Positions 1 through 6,620 of a DNA stretch of 64,000 bases are shown piece by piece. The DNA is from Hyphococcus formosus. GTDB lineage: Bacteria; Pseudomonadota; Alphaproteobacteria; Caulobacterales; Parvularculaceae. The stretch lies in assembly GCF_046736345.1 (NCBI RefSeq), contig NZ_CP157210.1, forward strand, positions 2,232,001 to 2,296,000, written 5' to 3'. Every line of letters begins with the position of its first letter. Position 1 is the stretch's first letter. Under the pieces are notes generated by a model. That model was not told the origin of the DNA. It saw only the letters and a list, made by a program, of their open reading frames with translations, and searched no databases. A program made the position numbers and the translations under genes.

Positions 1-430
1 GGGGCGGGACAAGATTAACGAGCTTGATCTGCGCCCCTGCGGCTTCGATTTGCGGCGCATAACACTCATAAAACGGCGCGAGTAATACGGCCTCATCCCC
101 CGGCGACAAAAAGCCTAAAAACGCCGCAGCCAGCCCTTCGGTCGCGCCGGAAACCACAAGGGTCTCGGTTTGCGGATCAAGGTCGAGGCCGTAAAAGCGC
201 TGATTGTCATACGCAATGGCGGTGCGCAATTCTTCGATGCCTTCGACCGGCGCATATTGATTTGGCCCATCGATTGTTGCTTGGGCGGCGATCTCTCTGA
301 TCTCGCGCGGGCCGTCTTCGTCGGGGAAGCCCTGGCCAAGATTGATCGCATCATGTTCACGCGCAAGGCGCGACATGGTCGGAAAAATGGATTGGGGACG
401 GTCAGAGAATACAGAATTTAATCGCGGCAT
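1..430 (-). CDS. Class I/II pyridoxal-phosphate aminotransferase, N-terminal part (cut by window start)
   Basis: The reading frame runs from an ATG at 430 down to base 1 without a stop, so only the first ~143 residues are present. They show the N-terminal signature of fold-type I aminotransferases of the YbdL/kynurenine aminotransferase/DapC group: INLGQGFPDEDGP near residue 31, a GPNQYAP segment that closes the substrate site, then DPQTETLVVSGATEG and LSPGDEAVLL before the PFYECY segment. The catalytic lysine would lie outside the window. The family moves amino groups from methionine, aromatic or diaminopimelate-type donors to a 2-oxo acid; substrate cannot be told from this part. The ribosome site before the ATG is weak. 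A 14-base palindrome sits 19 bases upstream. Confidence 0.85.
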   Translation of the reverse strand, partial: MPRLNSVFSDRPQSIFPTMSRLAREHDAINLGQGFPDEDGPREIREIAAQATIDGPNQYAPVEGIEELRTAIAYDNQRFYGLDLDPQTETLVVSGATEGLAAAFLGFLSPGDEAVLLAPFYECYAPQIEAAGAQIKLVNLVPP

Positions 431-448
431 TTAGAGTTCTTTTTTAGG

Positions 449-462
449 GCGGGATATCCCGC
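449..462. promoter_or_regulatory. 14-bp perfect palindrome upstream of the aminotransferase gene
   Basis: GCGGGATATCCCGC reads the same on both strands and ends 19 bases before the aminotransferase start codon. It is where an operator or a short leader hairpin could sit. No run of T follows it in the gene direction, so it is not a terminator. Function is inference from position only. Confidence 0.25.
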
Positions 463-583
463 AACTGTCAGATCGAAGAACGACTATAGCCTACCGCGTC
501 ATGGCGTGGATAACTACGCACCAAATCAGGGAATTATTGAAATTTTCGCGAGCCAGGCAATATTTTACCTGCTCTACAACCAC

Positions 584-612
584 AAAAAAAGCCGGGTGAT
601 CGCTCACCCGGC
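584..612 (-). terminator. Rho-independent terminator of the RHH/basic-peptide operon
   Basis: On the minus strand GCCGGGTGA and its complement form a strong hairpin (591-612) followed by seven T (584-590). It lies 11 bases past the stop codon of the 38-residue peptide gene, closing the small operon. Confidence 0.85.
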
Positions 613-622
613 TTGATTAAGT

Positions 623-739
623 TTAGGCAGCTTTCTTCAGCGCCTTTTTCGCTTTTTTTAGTTTTGATTCTTGTTTCGCGATGATTTTTTTGCGGCCTTT
701 GATTTCTTTTTTTAGTTTTTTAACGCGCTTGTTTGCCAT
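623..739 (-). CDS. 38-residue lysine-rich peptide
   Basis: ATG at 737-739, TAA at 623-625. An AAGGAGA ribosome site lies about 8 bases before the ATG, among the best in the window, which is the main reason to call it real. Sixteen of 38 residues are lysine and two are arginine, with only three acidic residues; spaced Val, Leu and Ile (V6, L9, I13, I19, L27, L34) could make one basic amphipathic helix. Such composition suits nucleic-acid or membrane binding, but I recognise no family. It starts 44 bases after the ribbon-helix-helix gene with no terminator between, and a strong terminator follows, so the two are probably one transcript. It could be a histone-like or toxin-like peptide; both ideas are inference. 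Confidence 0.7.
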   Translation of the reverse strand: MANKRVKKLKKEIKGRKKIIAKQESKLKKAKKALKKAA

Positions 740-783
740 TGATACTTCTCCTTAAGGCACTGAATTTCGACCGGCGCAGCGAC

Positions 784-960
784 CTATTTCGGGGGCTTCT
801 CCTGCTCAGCAAGAAACCCCTTGATGAAACGGCGGATCTCCCGTGCCGCGCTGGTATCCATCTCATCACAAAGCTCAATGAAGCGATCTCGGTCTTTGCG
901 ATTAATGCGAATGACCAATTGGCTATCTTTTTTGTTCGCTTTTTTTGTCTTGTCCGCCAT
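784..960 (-). CDS. Ribbon-helix-helix (CopG/Arc-like) DNA-binding protein, 58 residues
   Basis: A short protein with a lysine-rich start, then a beta strand (SQLVIRINR) and two helices (DRDRFIELCDEMD and SAAREIRRFIKGFLAEQ), the layout of ribbon-helix-helix repressors, which dimerise and insert the strand into DNA. A longer frame from an ATG at 1008 is possible on paper, but that start lies upstream of the predicted -10 box (993-998), so it would not be transcribed; the ATG at 960 fits a ~26-base leader. The ribosome site is weak. A 16-bp palindrome covering its own -10 box suggests it represses itself. RHH proteins are often antitoxins; here the partner gene downstream codes for a lysine-rich peptide rather than a known toxin. 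Confidence 0.72.
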   Translation of the reverse strand: MADKTKKANKKDSQLVIRINRKDRDRFIELCDEMDTSAAREIRRFIKGFLAEQEKPPK

Positions 961-989
961 GATCGCTAACGAGTTATGCAATGAATGTA

Positions 990-1005
990 CAATGTATATA
1001 CATTG
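990..1005. promoter_or_regulatory. 16-bp perfect palindrome, likely operator for the RHH protein
   Basis: CAATGTATATACATTG is identical on both strands and contains the -10 box of the RHH promoter. A dimeric RHH protein bound here would block RNA polymerase. The flanks hold further partial copies of TGCAATG/CATTGCA (976-984 and 1001-1007), which could be extra half sites. The palindrome is seen directly; the binding protein is inferred from position. Confidence 0.6.
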
Positions 1006-1021
1006 CATCCCATTACGTCAA
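993..1021 (-). promoter_or_regulatory. Sigma-70-type promoter of the RHH/basic-peptide operon
   Basis: On the minus strand TTGACG (1016-1021) and TATACA (993-998) are separated by exactly 17 bases. Transcription would start near 986, leaving about 26 bases before the ATG at 960. This is the clearest promoter in the window. Confidence 0.7.
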
Positions 1022-1036
1022 GCGCATTTCGGGCAT

Positions 1037-1062
1037 AAAAAAACCGCCCCGAAGGGGGCGGT
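1037..1062 (-). terminator. Rho-independent terminator after the acidic lipoprotein gene
   Basis: ACCGCCCC and GGGGCGGT form an eight-pair stem with a four-base loop (1043-1062), followed on the minus strand by seven T (1037-1043). It begins 26 bases after the lipoprotein stop codon and separates this gene from the RHH operon. Confidence 0.9.
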
Positions 1063-1087
1063 GTTTAGTTGCGGGTCGTGGGGGATA

Positions 1088-1429
1088 TTATTGTTGAGGG
1101 TCCTCGTCGGCAGCGTCTTCGATGTCCTCTTCCATTTCTTCAGCGGTTTCGTCGACGCGGTCGCCAAATTCATCGGCGGCTTCTTCGGCCTCTTCGCTGA
1201 CATCATGGGCAGCGTCTTCGGCATTTTCTTCGATGTTCTCTGCGGTTTCATCAATGGCGTCGCCTGCTGCATCAGCGGCGTCTTCCATATCATCACCGGC
1301 TTCTTCGGCGGCTTCGCGCGCGTCGGCACCAGCCTCTTCCATTTCATCAGCGGCGGTATTGTCACCACAGGCAGCAAGGCCCGATGCGCCGAAAACCAGT
1401 GCGATACTTAAAAGTAATTCTTTTCTCAT
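1088..1429 (-). CDS. Acidic lipoprotein made of 11-residue repeats
   Basis: 113 residues. A lipoprotein signal ends in GLAAC with the cysteine at 21. From residue 26 to the end the chain divides into eight 11-residue units (26-36, 37-47 and so on to 103-113). From the second unit on, position 1 is A/M/I/V, position 5 is always alanine, and position 8 is A/I/V/F/M up to the last unit; the rest is mostly Glu and Asp. That is a hendecad pattern, expected to give a long amphipathic helix or right-handed coiled coil, like late-embryogenesis-abundant or YtxH-type proteins but strongly acidic. An AGGAG site precedes the ATG. Anchored in the envelope, it may act as a spacer, stress protectant or cation binder; no family is recognised. 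Confidence 0.82.
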   Translation of the reverse strand: MRKELLLSIALVFGASGLAACGDNTAADEMEEAGADAREAAEEAGDDMEDAADAAGDAIDETAENIEENAEDAAHDVSEEAEEAADEFGDRVDETAEEMEEDIEDAADEDPQQ

Positions 1430-1531
1430 GGCTCCTGCCCTTGTTTGCTTTCGGGAAGGAGAACACGGGGAACCGAGAAAGGTTCATTTGCAGACCGAAG
1501 ATAAATCTCGGCTGTGATTAATTATGCGAAA

Positions 1532-1562
1532 GAAAAAGACGCTAGCGAGATCCGCTAGCGCC
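1532..1562 (-). terminator. Rho-independent terminator after thiC
   Basis: GCGCTAGCG and CGCTAGCGT pair around a short loop (1539-1561) and are followed on the minus strand by TTTTTCTTT. It lies about 30 bases beyond the thiC stop codon and ends the riboswitch-controlled transcript. Confidence 0.85.
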
Positions 1563-1589
1563 TATATTCAGACTGGAATGAACGCGCTT

Positions 1590-3485
1590 TTAAAGGCTTT
1601 CATTCGCCTTCTTGACGGCTTCGGCTTCGAGATACAGTTCCGAGCCCATCTCTTTATATTTGTCTGACATTTCCTTCATGCCCTCTTCCGAGAGGCGTTC
1701 GAGGTCTTTTTTCTCGTTGTCAGAAAGACCATCCGCATAGTCGCGAACGTCCTGCGTGATCTTCATGGAACAGAATTTCGGCCCGCACATGGAACAGAAA
1801 TGCGCGACCTTATGCGCCTCTTTCGGCAAGGTCTGGTCGTGGTAATCACGAGCGGTTTCCGGATCGAGGGCGAGATTGAATTGATCTTCCCAGCGGAAAT
1901 CAAACCGCGCGCGGGAGACCGCATCGTCACGCACCTGCGCCGCCGGATGACCTTTCGCAAGGTCCGCCGCATGGGCCGCGAGTTTATAGGTGATCACGCC
2001 GACTTTAACGTCATCGCGATCAGGCAGACCAAGATGCTCTTTAGGCGTCACATAGCAAAGCATGGCCGTACCGAACCAGCCGATCATCGCCGCGCCAATA
2101 CCGGATGTGATGTGATCATAACCGGGCGCAATATCGGTCGTGAGCGGCCCAAGCGTATAGAACGGGGCTTCGCCACATTCTTTTAGCTGTTTGGTCATGT
2201 TCACGCGGATCTTATGCATCGGAACATGGCCCGGCCCTTCGATCATGACCTGACAACCGTGATCCCACGCGATTTTTGTCAGCTCACCAAGGGTTTCAAG
2301 CTCAGCAAATTGCGCGCGGTCATTGGCATCCGCCACAGAGCCCGGACGCAAGCCATCACCGAGCGAGAACGACACGTCATATTTGCGCATGATCTCGCAG
2401 ATTTCTTCAAAGTTCGTATAAAGAAAGCTTTCGCGGTGATGCGCGAGGCACCATTTCGCCATGATCGAACCGCCGCGCGAAACAATGCCGGTGACGCGAT
2501 CTGCCGTCAGGTGAATATAAGGCAGGCGCACGCCCGCATGGATGGTGAAATAATCAACGCCCTGCTCGGCCTGTTCGATCAGGGTGTCGCGATAGACCTC
2601 CCATGTCAGGTCTTCGGCAACGCCATTGACCTTTTCAAGCGCCTGATAAATCGGCACCGTCCCAATCGGCACAGGCGAGTTGCGAATGATCCATTCACGG
2701 GTGTTATGGATATTCCGGCCCGTCGAAAGGTCCATCACATTGTCTGCGCCCCAGCGGGTCGCCCAGACCATTTTATCGACCTCTTCCTCGACCGATGACG
2801 CCACCGCAGAGTTACCGATATTGGCATTGATCTTTACCAGGAAGTTTCGGCCGATGATCTGGGGCTCGATCTCCGGGTGGTTGATATTGGACGGAATGAT
2901 CGCGCGGCCACGGGCAATTTCGGAGCGCACAAATTCCGGCGTGATAAAAGGCGGGATCTCCGCGCCAAAGCTCTCGCCTTGGGCGACGCGCTCTTCCGCG
3001 CCTTCGAGCATTTGCTTGCGGCCCAGATTTTCGCGGATCGCCACATACTCCATCTCGGCGGTAATGATCCCCGCCTTGGCGAATTCATATTGCGTGACCG
3101 GGCCCGTGCCGGTACCGCGCAAGGGGCGGTTTCTAATCGGGAATTCACGCGCCAGAAACTTACCGGTCGCGCCGCCATTGTCTTCGGGTTTCACGTCGCG
3201 GCCGTCATATTCCTCGACATGGCCACGCGCTTTGATCCATGCGGTACGCGTGCGCGGCAGACCCTTTTCGACATCAATCTCGACATCTGGGTCCGTATAG
3301 GGGCCGGATGTGTCATAGACCGGCACCGCCGGTTCGTTCGCACTCGGGTGCAGGTCAATTTCGCGCACAGGCACGCGAAGATCCGGATACTGATCGCCAG
3401 ACACATAGACTTTGCGCGATGATGGCAAGGCCCCCGTGGTGACTTCAGGTGTTTTAAATTCAGACTGGGGGACGTGTTTGTTCAT
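1590..3485 (-). CDS. thiC: Phosphomethylpyrimidine synthase ThiC
   Basis: 631 residues, full length for bacterial ThiC. A radical-SAM enzyme that rearranges 5-aminoimidazole ribotide into 4-amino-5-hydroxymethyl-2-methylpyrimidine phosphate, the pyrimidine half of thiamine, in the cytoplasm. The C-terminal cluster-binding motif CSMCGPKFC gives Cys 564, 567 and 572. Other family blocks seen are NINHPE-QIIGRNF, TVPIYQALEKV, DYFTIHAGV, SRGGSIMAKWCLAHH and EGPGHVPMH. It lies 56 bases behind a small membrane-protein gene that itself follows a TPP riboswitch, so thiamine pyrophosphate should repress both. A terminator follows. thiD and thiE lie elsewhere in the window; the thiazole branch is not seen here. 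Confidence 0.98.
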   Translation of the reverse strand: MNKHVPQSEFKTPEVTTGALPSSRKVYVSGDQYPDLRVPVREIDLHPSANEPAVPVYDTSGPYTDPDVEIDVEKGLPRTRTAWIKARGHVEEYDGRDVKPEDNGGATGKFLAREFPIRNRPLRGTGTGPVTQYEFAKAGIITAEMEYVAIRENLGRKQMLEGAEERVAQGESFGAEIPPFITPEFVRSEIARGRAIIPSNINHPEIEPQIIGRNFLVKINANIGNSAVASSVEEEVDKMVWATRWGADNVMDLSTGRNIHNTREWIIRNSPVPIGTVPIYQALEKVNGVAEDLTWEVYRDTLIEQAEQGVDYFTIHAGVRLPYIHLTADRVTGIVSRGGSIMAKWCLAHHRESFLYTNFEEICEIMRKYDVSFSLGDGLRPGSVADANDRAQFAELETLGELTKIAWDHGCQVMIEGPGHVPMHKIRVNMTKQLKECGEAPFYTLGPLTTDIAPGYDHITSGIGAAMIGWFGTAMLCYVTPKEHLGLPDRDDVKVGVITYKLAAHAADLAKGHPAAQVRDDAVSRARFDFRWEDQFNLALDPETARDYHDQTLPKEAHKVAHFCSMCGPKFCSMKITQDVRDYADGLSDNEKKDLERLSEEGMKEMSDKYKEMGSELYLEAEAVKKANESL

Positions 3486-3541
3486 GATGCAACTTTCTTG
3501 GAAAGGTTGGATAAATTTTTAATGCAGAAGGGCGCGGCGTA

Positions 3542-3955
3542 TCAGGCGATACCGACCCGGCCAGTAAAACCAAGCAGCAATAAAAGCGCGCCGAGAATGA
3601 TAATGCCGACGGCGAAGCCAAAAACCGCGCCGGGGCGGAGAAGACTCGCAGACCATTTCATGAGCGGGTCCGGCATGGCGATAAGCACGACCCCTTCGAT
3701 CGCGGCGACCCAGCAAAAGATACTGATCGCGATGGCGAGCGGGTCTGTCCAGATATTGTGAACCATGACCAGAGCCGAACCGAGCGCGAAAACGAAAACG
3801 CCGGAAATATAGGTCAGCCCCTTATGGGCGCGGAACTCGTTGAGCATCGCCGCCCAACGGTCGCGATCCAATAGGCCAGAAACCCCCGCCGCGATCATGT
3901 AGATCCCGAACGCCTTGGCCAATGACAATGTCAGTACTGAAGAAGTCGTAATCAT
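3542..3955 (-). CDS. TPP-riboswitch-controlled small membrane protein
   Basis: 137 residues with about four hydrophobic segments (roughly 8-28, 46-66, 72-92 and 106-132), few charges between them, and no signal peptidase site: an inner-membrane protein of four helices. I recognise no named family. GGAGG lies just before the ATG, and those bases are part of the closing stem of the TPP riboswitch, so its translation should fall when thiamine pyrophosphate is plentiful. It is first in the transcript with thiC. Known TPP-controlled membrane proteins are mostly carriers for thiamine or its pyrimidine/thiazole parts, so uptake of a precursor is a reasonable guess, but four helices is small for a carrier unless it works as an oligomer. 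Confidence 0.8.
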   Translation of the reverse strand: MITTSSVLTLSLAKAFGIYMIAAGVSGLLDRDRWAAMLNEFRAHKGLTYISGVFVFALGSALVMVHNIWTDPLAIAISIFCWVAAIEGVVLIAMPDPLMKWSASLLRPGAVFGFAVGIIILGALLLLLGFTGRVGIA

Positions 3956-3961
3956 TTTCGC

Positions 3962-4053
3962 CTCCGTCCCTTCGCCGGTCTTAACCGATCAGGTTCAAAG
4001 GGTGCCCGTGTGACAAAACACGGTCTCAGCCGGTGCGCCGGCGCCCCTCGGAA
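3962..4053 (-). promoter_or_regulatory. TPP riboswitch (THI element) ahead of the membrane protein and thiC
   Basis: On the minus strand the conserved cores are present in order: GGGGCGCC, GGCTGAGACC, CACCCTTTGAACCTGATC, GGTTAAGACCGGCGAAGGGA. A CGGA/TCCG pair can close the aptamer. The closing strand overlaps the GGAGG ribosome site at 3961-3965, so ligand binding would hide the site directly and no separate expression platform is needed. This points to control of translation rather than termination. Confidence 0.95.
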
Positions 4054-4213
4054 TATAGGGGATATCTAGCAAATCAACGGAAGGCGCGCAAGGATAGCGC
4101 AATCCGCAAAAAGCCGGACGCAATCCCCTGCGCCCGGCACCAATGTTATAACTATTCCGGTTTACTTCGCGCGCATCATAAACACGCCAAGCCAGATAGA
4201 ACTGTCTGAACGC

Positions 4214-5539
4214 CTAGTTCTCGTCGAACCGCGGTGCATCCTCGCGCGTAAGGCGATAGATCAGAAGCGCCGCCCGCGCCGTCGCATCTTGTACCGACGG
4301 CACGTCGAGCCATTCATCCGGTGTATGCGCATTTCCGCCCTGTGGGCCGAGCCCATCCATCGAAGCGGGCACATGGGGGGCCGCGAAGGAAATATCGGCG
4401 GCACCGCGTTTTGACGGGTCGTTGCCTTTCAATGGCCCCTGCCCGAGATCCTCGCTGACATCCGAAACGATTTCCAGCAACGCCATATTCCCTTGCGTTG
4501 GTGCCATGGCCGGATAGCTGTCTTGAAACGAAATCTCGGCTCCGGTTTGAGGGAGGTGGTCCTCTACGATCGCGCGCATTTTCGCCCGCGCCGCCTCTTT
4601 TTGTTCTTCGGAGATAAAACGCAAGCCTCCGTCAACCACAGATTTTTGTGCAACGACATTGGTTTTCCCGAATGCCGAACCTTTGGTCGCGGTTTCGTCA
4701 TACTCGACATCGGTGCCGCCAACGAGAACGCCGGGGTTGAATGTCAGATATTCTTCATCAGCAAGCGCATCATAGAAATCATTCAGGATACGCCCCATCT
4801 CGAAGATCGCCCCTGCTCCAACCTCGTCAGAAAAGACCACACTCGAATGAGCGCGCACGCCGGTCGTTGTCAGCGTCCAACCCGAAGCCCCCCGGCGCGA
4901 AGTCACGACTTCCCCTTCCGAGCCGCCTTCAAAATTAAGCGCCACATCAGCGTCTTTGGCAGCTGCAATCAGGTGCTTGCGCGATATTGAGATTGGCTTG
5001 CCGCTCATTTCCTCGTCGCCGGTCATGAAGACCGTGATGTCCGCATCCTCAATCAAGCCTAGTTCGTCGAGCGCTTTGAGCGCATAAAGGATCACCACAT
5101 TGCCGCCCTTCATGTCGACAACACCGGGGCCTGTGGCGCGGTCACCATCGCGCTGCCAAACCTGGAAATCACCGTCTTTTGCAAAGACTGTATCAAGATG
5201 CCCAATCAGCAGCAGGCTGGCACCGGTTTTTCCTTTTTTCACCGCTCTGAAATGCCCGGCGCGATCGACTTTTTCCTGTTCTATCCAGTCTACGTCGAAA
5301 CCCAGCGCTTCGAAGGGTTCGGTTTGGGCGTGACCAACCTCACGCACGCCCTCATGATTCATGGTGCCGGAATTGATGTTCACCACCTCCTCAAGAAAGG
5401 TGATCGAGTCGTCGAAATTCGCCTCTACGCGCGCGACAATCGCCGCCTCTTCTTCGCTGAGCGCGCTTTGTGGCGCGGCCTGTGCGAATGCTGCAACCGG
5501 AACAAAGGCGAGGGATAAGAGAGCAGTGGCGATTTTCAC
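4214..5539 (-). CDS. Exported M20-family metallopeptidase (glutamate carboxypeptidase type)
   Basis: 441 residues from a GTG with AGGAG nine bases upstream. A signal peptide (1-20, cut near AFA-QA) sends it to the periplasm. The two-zinc site of M20 hydrolases is visible: GHLDTV (His114, Asp116), PGVVDMKGG (Asp142), TGDEEMSG (Glu176 catalytic, Glu177), and a late His in GGNAHTPDEW near 404. A dimerisation domain lies between about 215 and 330. M20 enzymes remove C-terminal glutamate or deacylate amino acids; one cytoplasmic relative (YlmB of Bacillus) deformylates a thiamine breakdown product. It lies 70 bases behind the phosphodiester-glycosidase-like gene, which follows a second TPP riboswitch, so a role in thiamine salvage is possible but inferred. 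Confidence 0.9.
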   Translation of the reverse strand: MKIATALLSLAFVPVAAFAQAAPQSALSEEEAAIVARVEANFDDSITFLEEVVNINSGTMNHEGVREVGHAQTEPFEALGFDVDWIEQEKVDRAGHFRAVKKGKTGASLLLIGHLDTVFAKDGDFQVWQRDGDRATGPGVVDMKGGNVVILYALKALDELGLIEDADITVFMTGDEEMSGKPISISRKHLIAAAKDADVALNFEGGSEGEVVTSRRGASGWTLTTTGVRAHSSVVFSDEVGAGAIFEMGRILNDFYDALADEEYLTFNPGVLVGGTDVEYDETATKGSAFGKTNVVAQKSVVDGGLRFISEEQKEAARAKMRAIVEDHLPQTGAEISFQDSYPAMAPTQGNMALLEIVSDVSEDLGQGPLKGNDPSKRGAADISFAAPHVPASMDGLGPQGGNAHTPDEWLDVPSVQDATARAALLIYRLTREDAPRFDEN

Positions 5540-5609
5540 AGGCGAGGACTCCTATTGATACCAACGACGCCGCCAACATGCCGCGTCCGCTTTGAAAAGC
5601 AAGGTACCC

Positions 5610-6338
5610 TTACTGCCCGCCCTCAGCGTTGGGCGCAACCACGCCAATGATGGGCCCCATGGCTGCGCCGGGGTCGTTACGTCCAAGCGCCGGCGCATAA
5701 AGTCGCGAGATCGTCCCGTCGAGATAAAGCGCATTCGGTGTTTTCAGCACGTCGCGGAAGAAAAGCGCAAAATCGTAAAACCGCACCGGCGTATCAGCGA
5801 GCACGAAAATGACCGTCCCGCCGGGCGTCACGCCAACACCATTGCGCCGCTTGAGAGAGGTCGATTTGGGCAAAAACCGCGGATGGATTTCGTTATCAAT
5901 AACGAGCATTGGCCCGGATTGGGTCGCATAATCGGCACCCTCTTTTCCGTCCGTGGTAACGCCGGCCCTATCGCCCTTTATCCAGAAAACGCCATTGGGT
6001 TTCATGTGAAAATTGCCCGGCCCATCATTTGTGTTGAGGGGCTTTAGGGTTTCACCGCCCTCAACATACTGCCCAACTGGCGATCGGTCTTGGTGATACA
6101 TCCCGGCGTTCATGCCAAAGACCAACTTCTCGCCTTTTCGAGCAAGACTTTCGGCGAGCACGTTGAAATGACCGAAAGGGTCTCCGTTCGTGTCGTTTAA
6201 AAACAGGCGCAGATCATGTTTCGCTGGCTCAAACTGACAGACAAGATAATCGGTTTTATCGACGACTTGTCGAATACAGGCATTATCAGCAGCCATTGCG
6301 GGGGAAACAAAAAACGCAAACAACAATACCAAGCGCAT
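5610..6338 (-). CDS. Exported phosphodiester glycosidase-like protein (NAGPA/DUF2233 domain)
   Basis: 242 residues when started at the ATG at 6338, which gives a clean signal peptide (MRLVLLFAFFVSPAMA, cut before ADN). The open frame extends upstream to a TTG at 6512, but that part is not signal-like and has no good ribosome site, so I leave it out. The NAGPA fold is marked by FGMNAGMYHQDRSPVG, KPNGVFWI, QSGPMLVIDN, RRNGVGVTPGG and LYLDGTISRLY. The human member uncovers phosphodiester-linked N-acetylglucosamine; bacterial members (YigE type) are poorly known. It is the first gene after a TPP riboswitch and is followed 70 bases later by an exported M20 peptidase. Why thiamine should control such an enzyme is unclear. 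Confidence 0.85.
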   Translation of the reverse strand: MRLVLLFAFFVSPAMAADNACIRQVVDKTDYLVCQFEPAKHDLRLFLNDTNGDPFGHFNVLAESLARKGEKLVFGMNAGMYHQDRSPVGQYVEGGETLKPLNTNDGPGNFHMKPNGVFWIKGDRAGVTTDGKEGADYATQSGPMLVIDNEIHPRFLPKSTSLKRRNGVGVTPGGTVIFVLADTPVRFYDFALFFRDVLKTPNALYLDGTISRLYAPALGRNDPGAAMGPIIGVVAPNAEGGQ

Positions 6339-6520
6339 ACGGATAATATGGCTTGGGACTCGTCGTGTGCCTGCGCGGCATCGCGCATATATATCGAATG
6401 TCTTTTTCAATTTGTCGGTTTCCTCACCGCTGCATATGCATTTAGGCCCGACGGCAAGGAAATCGACCGGGGACTGTTTGAAACTGTCTGTAAAACAGGC
6501 AATTCCCACCAACCCTTTTT
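6339..6520 (-). other. 182-base leader between the second TPP riboswitch and the glycosidase gene
   Basis: No convincing gene is seen. Just past the aptamer the minus strand contains CTGTTTTACAG and GACAGTTTCAAACAGTC, two weak hairpins without a T run. The AGTTTC inside the second equals the 5' strand of the riboswitch closing stem (AGTTTC pairing GGAACT), so the 3' strand of that stem could switch partner when no ligand is bound. This would make the leader an expression platform; it is inference from complementarity. An in-frame extension of the glycosidase also crosses this stretch but lacks signs of coding. Confidence 0.4.
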
Positions 6521-6620
6521 AGTTCCGTCCCTGCGCCAGCATCACCTGGATCAGGTTCAAAGGATTCATCTCAGTCCCATTTGCCCATACTTCTTGGCGC
6601 GTATTGCTCCTCATGAAACT
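6521..6620 (-). promoter_or_regulatory. Second TPP riboswitch, ahead of the glycosidase/M20 gene pair
   Basis: On the minus strand the THI cores occur in order: GGGACTGAGATG, AATCCTTTGAACCTGATCC, then AGGTGATGCTGGCGCAGGGA. AGTTTC (6615-6620) and GGAACT (6521-6526) close the element with six pairs (one G-T), and AGGA with TCCT forms the next stem. The third stem is longer than usual, carrying a possible ATAC/GTAT pairing. All ligand-contact blocks appear intact. The nearest gene downstream is the NAGPA-domain protein, not a known thiamine gene. Confidence 0.92.

Noticed and set aside
784..960. Calling the RHH/basic-peptide pair a toxin-antitoxin system
   Set aside because: The peptide has no known toxin features and no toxicity evidence; left as a hypothesis only.
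961..1008. Longer start for the RHH protein at 1008
   Set aside because: It lies upstream of the predicted -10 box and inside the palindrome, so it should not be in the transcript.
821..1411. 196-residue plus-strand frame opposite the RHH and acidic lipoprotein genes
   Set aside because: It is the antisense of the repetitive lipoprotein gene, crosses a terminator and a promoter, and lacks a ribosome site.
6339..6512. N-terminal extension of the glycosidase-like protein to a TTG at 6512
   Set aside because: It would bury the signal peptide behind 58 residues and has no good ribosome site; the stretch is better read as riboswitch leader.
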